From positions 47,859-111,858 of the forward strand of contig NZ_VCPC01000008.1 of NCBI RefSeq assembly GCF_005938225.1: a stretch of DNA of 64,000 nucleotides, written 5' to 3'. Below, piece by piece: positions 58,704 to 64,000 of the stretch (positions are counted from its first letter, which is position 1; each line of letters begins with the position of its first letter). A model generated the notes under the pieces. That model saw only the letters and a list, made by a program, of their open reading frames with translations. It did not search any database and had not been told where the DNA came from. A program made the position numbers and the translations under genes. The DNA comes from Arenibacterium halophilum (GTDB lineage: Bacteria; Pseudomonadota; Alphaproteobacteria; Rhodobacterales; Rhodobacteraceae).

Positions 58704-59493
58704 ATTGCCAAGTTGATCGCGTTTTCCTTCTCGGATAGCGCGGCACCATGACCATACCGACCTCATTTCCGCGGCTGAAGGTCTTCCGTTTTCCTCGCGG
58801 AATCATCGCCTATCCGGTGGCGGTATATCATCGGTTTGCTGTCAGCACGGCGGATGTCGAGCATCTCTTGGCGGAGCGTGGCATTATCGTCAGTCTTGAA
58901 GCGGTTCGTCTCTGGGTGAACCGTTTCGGGTCTCAGTTCGCGATTTGTATCCGACGCGAACGTCCCGGGCCGCACGACAAATGGCATGTGGATGAAATGG
59001 TCGTCCCGATCAACGGCGTGAAACATTGGCTGTGGCGTGCAATAGCTGGCAATGGAGATGTGCTCGATATTCTGATTCAGCTTCGCCGCAATGCCAAAGC
59101 CGCAAAGCGTTTCTTCAGCCGACTGGTTGCTGCCTATGGCGTACCGCGCGTCGTGATCACGGACAAGTTGTGCAGCTATACCAAACCGATCAAGGCCGTC
59201 ACGCCGGGCGCCGACCATCGGGCGCGCAAAGGGCTCAACAACCGGATCGAAAGGTCACACCGGCCGACGCGAAAGCGGGAAAAAATGATGGGTCGGTTCA
59301 AGTCACCGCGCCAAGCGCAACGATTTCTCGTCGCCCACGATCAAATCAGTACGATCTTTCGTCCCCGCCGCTATCGCCTTTCCACTCTCTCCTACCGCCA
59401 TACCAGAGCCGACGGGAAGGTTATGTTGCCGAATTAATGGCCTGATTGCGCAGTCTGATGCTTATCTCAATCCACGTCGGATAACTTGGCAAT
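58704..59493 (+). mobile_element. IS6-family insertion sequence
   Basis: The element is 790 bp, the usual IS6 size. The ends carry inverted ATTGCCAAGTT (58704 on) and AACTTGGCAAT (to 59493). One full transposase gene fills it. The flanks show no 8-bp duplication: on the left is the tctC fragment and on the right a helicase-like scrap. It therefore stands at a deletion or rearrangement joint, as IS6 elements often do. Confidence 0.8.
58748..59437 (+). CDS. IS6-family transposase
   Basis: A 229-residue transposase that looks complete. The N-terminal HTH includes VSTADVEHLLAERGIIVSLEAVRLW, and the DDE residues are in WHVDEMVV, VITDKLCSY and NNRIERSHRPTRKREKMMGRFKS. The C-terminal end FLVAHDQISTIFRPRRYRLS is usual. 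It is the only insertion sequence in the window with an intact transposase. Confidence 0.9.
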   Translation: MTIPTSFPRLKVFRFPRGIIAYPVAVYHRFAVSTADVEHLLAERGIIVSLEAVRLWVNRFGSQFAICIRRERPGPHDKWHVDEMVVPINGVKHWLWRAIAGNGDVLDILIQLRRNAKAAKRFFSRLVAAYGVPRVVITDKLCSYTKPIKAVTPGADHRARKGLNNRIERSHRPTRKREKMMGRFKSPRQAQRFLVAHDQISTIFRPRRYRLSTLSYRHTRADGKVMLPN

Positions 59494-59620
59494 GCCGTCC
59501 GAACGGATCGAGGCGCGGTGCGGGGTCCCCATGGCGGCGCGAACCTTCCACGCATTGGCCTATGAGATCATCGGAGCGGTGGAGGGCGAGAAGCCGCCCT
59601 TGAATCACCTTCCGCGCTCC
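59494..59620 (+). pseudogene. Scrap of a UvrD-like helicase gene
   Basis: Right of the IS6 element one frame reads RIEARCGVPMAARTFHALAY, then EIIGAVEGEKPPLNHL. ARTFHALxxEIIG resembles the motif Ib region of UvrD/HelD-type helicases. Only about 40 codons are present, between IS6 and the end of the tctA fragment. The assignment is tentative. Confidence 0.4.
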
Positions 59621-59624
59621 ATCG

Positions 59625-60525
59625 TCAGTGCTGCTCGCCCTTCAAGGCTTCGGCGGCCCGCTTGGCCCGGCGTGGGAAAGTGGAGTAAACCATCAGCAGC
59701 AGGAAAAAGCTCGAGACGACAAGGAAGGTCAGACTGATCGGGCGCTCAATGAACACCCCCGGATCACCCGACGACAGGATCATTGCGCGCCTGAGGTATT
59801 GCTCCATCAGCGGACCAAGGATGAAACCGAGGATCAGCAGCACCGGCTCGTAGTTAAAGTACCTCATGAGATAGCCAACCAGACCGAACAGGCACATCGT
59901 GTACAGGTCGAACGCGCTATTGTTGATGCTGTAGACGCCAATGCACACGAATATCACGATCGCAGGTCGCAGGTAGCGCCCGGGAATGCTCAGGAACTTT
60001 ACCCAGATGCCGATCAACGGCAGGTTCAGTACGACCAGCATGATGTTGCCTACCCAAAAGCTGGCGATCAGCCCCCAGAAGATCTGCGGTTGTTCGCTGA
60101 TAAGACGCGGGCCAGGCTGGATACCATGTATGATCAGCACGCCCAGCATCAGGGCCATTAACGGCATCGCCGGGAATGCCCAGTGTCAGCGTTGGCACGA
60201 AGGCGGTCTGCAGCGGCGTTGTTTGCAGATTCAGGCGCGGCAATGCCCTCAATCGCGCCCTTGCCGAAACGTTCGGGGTTCCGCGCGGCCCTTTTTTTCG
60301 GTGGCGTAGGCCATGAAGGACGCAAGGTTGGACCCCGCGCCCGGCAGCGCGCCGATGAACGACCCGATGCCGGCCCACGCATGAATGGCTTCAGCGACCT
60401 CGCCAGATCCTGACGTGTCGGTATCAGCTCTCGCATGAAAATTTTGTGGACAACGCGGTCATTGCCGCTTTTGCGCAGACTGCCGATCACTTCCGAGATG
60501 CCGAACAGGCCCATCGACAGGGCGA
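59625..60525 (-). pseudogene. tctA-like permease, truncated and frameshifted
   Basis: The C-terminal half of a TctA protein is spread over several frames. The order is MGLFGISEVIGSLRKSG (from 60514), a part around GAGSN/ATEKKG, then PTLTLGIPGDAV, and last a long clean stretch MPLMALMLGVLIIHGIQPGP to the stop at 59625. The 5' end is cut at the CTAG next to the IS5 element. At least two frameshifts are present, so it is dead. It probably served the galactarate genes to its right. Confidence 0.8.
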
Positions 60526-60529
60526 CTAG

Positions 60530-61377
60530 ACTCCAGACTCATTGATGGTCAAAGCCAGAACATGACGGTGGCAGCGAGAGCGACGGCGGAGAGGAAGACC
60601 TTTGGGCATCTATCGTAACGTGTCGCTACTCGCCGCCAGTCCTTCAACCTGCCGAATATGATCTCTATGCGGTTGCGTCGTCTGTAGCGTCGCTTGTCGT
60701 ATTTGACGGGCTTACCGCGGGACTTCCGGCCCGGGATGCAGGGCCTGATCCCCTTGTCTTTCAGGGCGTCGCGGAACCAATCCGCATCATAGCCTCGGTC
60801 GGCGAGCAGCCAGTCCGCCCGAGACAGGCTGCTCAGCAGCGCGGCCGCACCGGTGTAATCGCCGACTTGGCCGGCCGTCATGAAAAACTTGAGTGGGCGG
60901 CCTCTGGCATCCGTGACGGCATGCAACTTGGTGTTCATACCGCCCTAAGTCCTGCCAATCAGGCGTCCACGCCCCCCGTTTTCGACCGCAGGCTCGACGC
61001 CGTGCGATGGGCTTTCAGATACGTCGCATCAATCATGAGCGTCTTCTGATCCGTTGCCCCCGAGGCCAATCCCTCGAAGACCCTGGCAAACACGCCTATC
61101 TCGCTCCAGCGCTTTCACCGGTTGTAGAGCGTCTTGCGCGGGCCATACTCCCGGGGCGCATCGCACAACCGCAACCCATTGCGGTTGATAAAGATTTGCC
61201 GCTCAGCACGCGCCGGTCATCGACCCTCGGCTTGCCATGGCTCTTGGGGAAGAACGGCTTCAACGGCTCCATCTGTTCGTCCGTCAGCCAGAAAAGATTG
61301 CTCATGATGCCCCCACATGTTTGGGAGCGTGAATCACGCCGACAGGACGGCATCAAGAAACTTAATGGGTCCTGACC
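60530..61377 (-). mobile_element. IS5-family (IS427 group) element, decayed
   Basis: About 0.85 kb, flanked on both sides by CTAG (60526-60529 and 61378-61381), the target duplication expected of the IS427 group. The ends are imperfect inverted repeats (CCAGACTCATT at the left, AATGGGTCCTG at the right). The transposase gene is broken. It sits between the tctA fragment and the stop of the amidohydrolase gene. Confidence 0.75.
60549..61305 (-). pseudogene. IS5/IS427 transposase, broken
   Basis: Starts MSNLFWLTDEQMEPLKPFFP at 61305 and runs to VLSG, where one base is missing and the frame shifts. The middle part (DAPREYGPRKTLYNR, a TGA where Trp is expected, then KRWSEIGVFARVFEGLASG, IDATYLKAHRTASSL) is recognisable in another frame. 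A further shift precedes the C-terminal part, MNTKLHAVTDARGRPLKFFMTAGQ to VFLSAVALAATVMFWL. Two shifts and one nonsense codon make it inactive. Confidence 0.8.
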
Positions 61378-61382
61378 CTAGG

Positions 61383-62234
61383 CTAAAATCCGAACAAGGC
61401 GGCCGGTGTGTCGCGAACCGTGCGGATCATCGTATCTTCATCCAACCAGCCCAGCACCGTATCGGTCAGGGCTGCATCATCTGGATACTCGGCTATGGAC
61501 TTGGCCAGATTGTGCGGCCAATTGGTGCCCCAGATCAAGCGGTCTGATGCATGACCCGCAATCATGCGGGTCATCGCGGCAATGTCCGCGTACTCTGGCC
61601 CGACAGTCAGAGAGCTTTCATAGCAGCCGGCCAGCTTGTACCAGCATCGGCCCCCGTCGATCAGGCGGCGCAGGGCGTCGGCCTGCGGGCTGTCGGGGGT
61701 GACGCCTTTGAAAAACTTGCCGTGGTGGTCAAGGATCCAGTTGCTTTTCAGCGCGGCAAGTCTTGGTTCATGGTCCAGAATATCCGACCCATCGAACTGG
61801 ACGGCCAGAACCCAGCCCTGTGCGGCGGCCTTGGCGTCGACCTCTTCCAGTTGCTCTAGCCCGATGGCGCCGCCGGGCAGGTCCATGATCCGGGCACCGA
61901 CAACACCGGCGGCGGACAGGCGATCCAATTCGGTCTGCGTTGTTTCGCGGTCGATCACGGCCACGCCCCGTGCCCGGTCGGCAAGTTGGGCCAGACAGGC
62001 CAGAAGGCAGGAATTATCCCCCTGCTGTGCATTGCCCTGCGTGACGACGACGCGCGAAATGCCGATCCAATCCGCCATCTGCAAATACATGTCCGGCGTC
62101 GGCAGAGGATCGGGCGGGTTGCCGGGGCCGCCGGGCAGTGCGGGAAAACCGGGCAGATACATGTGGCACTGCGTGTCAATCGCCCCGTCGGGCAGACGGA
62201 TCGCGGGGGGTGTACCGGTCAGCTTGCGGTCCAT
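61383..62234 (-). CDS. gli: D-galactarolactone isomerase (amidohydrolase superfamily)
   Basis: A 283-residue amidohydrolase of the COG3618 type. It starts at ATG 62234, behind GGAGG, and carries GAIDTQCHMYLPGFPALPGGPG near the start (D20, H24, in place of the usual DxHxH) and LIWGTNWPHN near the end. The DTQxHMYLPGFP form is that of galactaro-lactone isomerases, which turn D-galactaro-1,5-lactone into the 1,4-lactone. The next gene in the operon encodes the cycloisomerase that uses this product, as in Agrobacterium, which supports the call. The stop is three bases from the IS5 scar. Confidence 0.8.
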   Translation of the reverse strand: MDRKLTGTPPAIRLPDGAIDTQCHMYLPGFPALPGGPGNPPDPLPTPDMYLQMADWIGISRVVVTQGNAQQGDNSCLLACLAQLADRARGVAVIDRETTQTELDRLSAAGVVGARIMDLPGGAIGLEQLEEVDAKAAAQGWVLAVQFDGSDILDHEPRLAALKSNWILDHHGKFFKGVTPDSPQADALRRLIDGGRCWYKLAGCYESSLTVGPEYADIAAMTRMIAGHASDRLIWGTNWPHNLAKSIAEYPDDAALTDTVLGWLDEDTMIRTVRDTPAALFGF

Positions 62235-62236
62235 GC

Positions 62237-64000
<1,764 letters not shown>

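Overview
The window looks like part of a large repABC-type plasmid or chromid from an alphaproteobacterium of the Rhodobacteraceae (roseobacter/Paracoccus type). The grounds are a complete repABC cassette with its antisense RNA and parS-like palindromes, a DUF1403 relic and a plasmid-type tyrosine recombinase of the kind found on such plasmids, uniformly high GC, and a dense set of solute-receptor transporters (two TAXI-type TRAP, one DctPQM TRAP, one TctCBA, one sugar ABC). I recognised no tRNA, rRNA, ribosomal or other core gene. This placement rests on recognition by eye, not on a search.

Layout. 1-9.7 kb is the replication and scar zone: the 3' part of a metallophosphoesterase gene, decayed IS6 and DUF1403 relics, a tyrosine recombinase with a candidate recombination core in front of it, a broken second ParB-like gene, then repC-ctRNA-repB-repA on the minus strand, and relics of proV and proW. 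10-21.4 kb is a plus-strand catabolic operon: TAXI TRAP permease and receptor, HyuA/HyuB ATP-dependent hydantoinase-type enzyme, PLP aminotransferase, RidA-like protein, GntR regulator, M29/2,5-dihydroxypyridine-dioxygenase-like enzyme and a beta-propeller protein. Matching operators lie at the operon promoter and in front of gntR. 21.5-24.5 kb is a second, broken replicon: a damaged IS3 element abuts the last 40 codons of a repB, followed by an intact ctRNA locus and a second repC of a different type. This is the best evidence that two plasmids fused here.

24.6-33.4 kb (minus) is a LacI-controlled sugar operon: receptor, ABC ATPase, two permeases, LacI, Gfo/Idh/MocA dehydrogenase, glucokinase and SIS isomerase/deaminase, with a 20-bp palindromic operator before the receptor gene. 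A deleted ISNCY-type element separates it from 34.5-39.8 kb (minus), a DctPQM TRAP transporter with a 3-hydroxyisobutyrate-dehydrogenase-like reductase and an aldehyde dehydrogenase; a divergent DUF1989 gene follows. 41-41.6 kb is a ParDE toxin-antitoxin pair under a long palindrome. 41.7-47.4 kb holds IclR, a TAXI TRAP transporter, a TauD-like dioxygenase and a divergent SDR gene with two IclR-type operators between them. A secreted protein of unknown function follows.

49.2-58.1 kb is a gamma-glutamyl-compound locus: a HutC-type regulator heads an operon of TctCBA, a gamma-glutamyltransferase-like hydrolase and a TauE-type exporter; a second gamma-glutamyltransferase and a GAF-domain protein diverge from a shared palindrome. 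58.2-61.4 kb is wreckage: tctC and tctA fragments of another tripartite transporter, a complete-looking IS6 element and a decayed IS5/IS427 element. The right edge (61.4-64 kb, minus) carries the D-galactarolactone isomerase, cycloisomerase and KDG-dehydratase genes of the oxidative galacturonate pathway; the last runs off the window.

Overall this is a modular accessory replicon. Each block pairs one transporter with its regulator and a few enzymes, and the blocks are separated by insertion-sequence scars. Within blocks many start and stop codons overlap, which points to co-translation.
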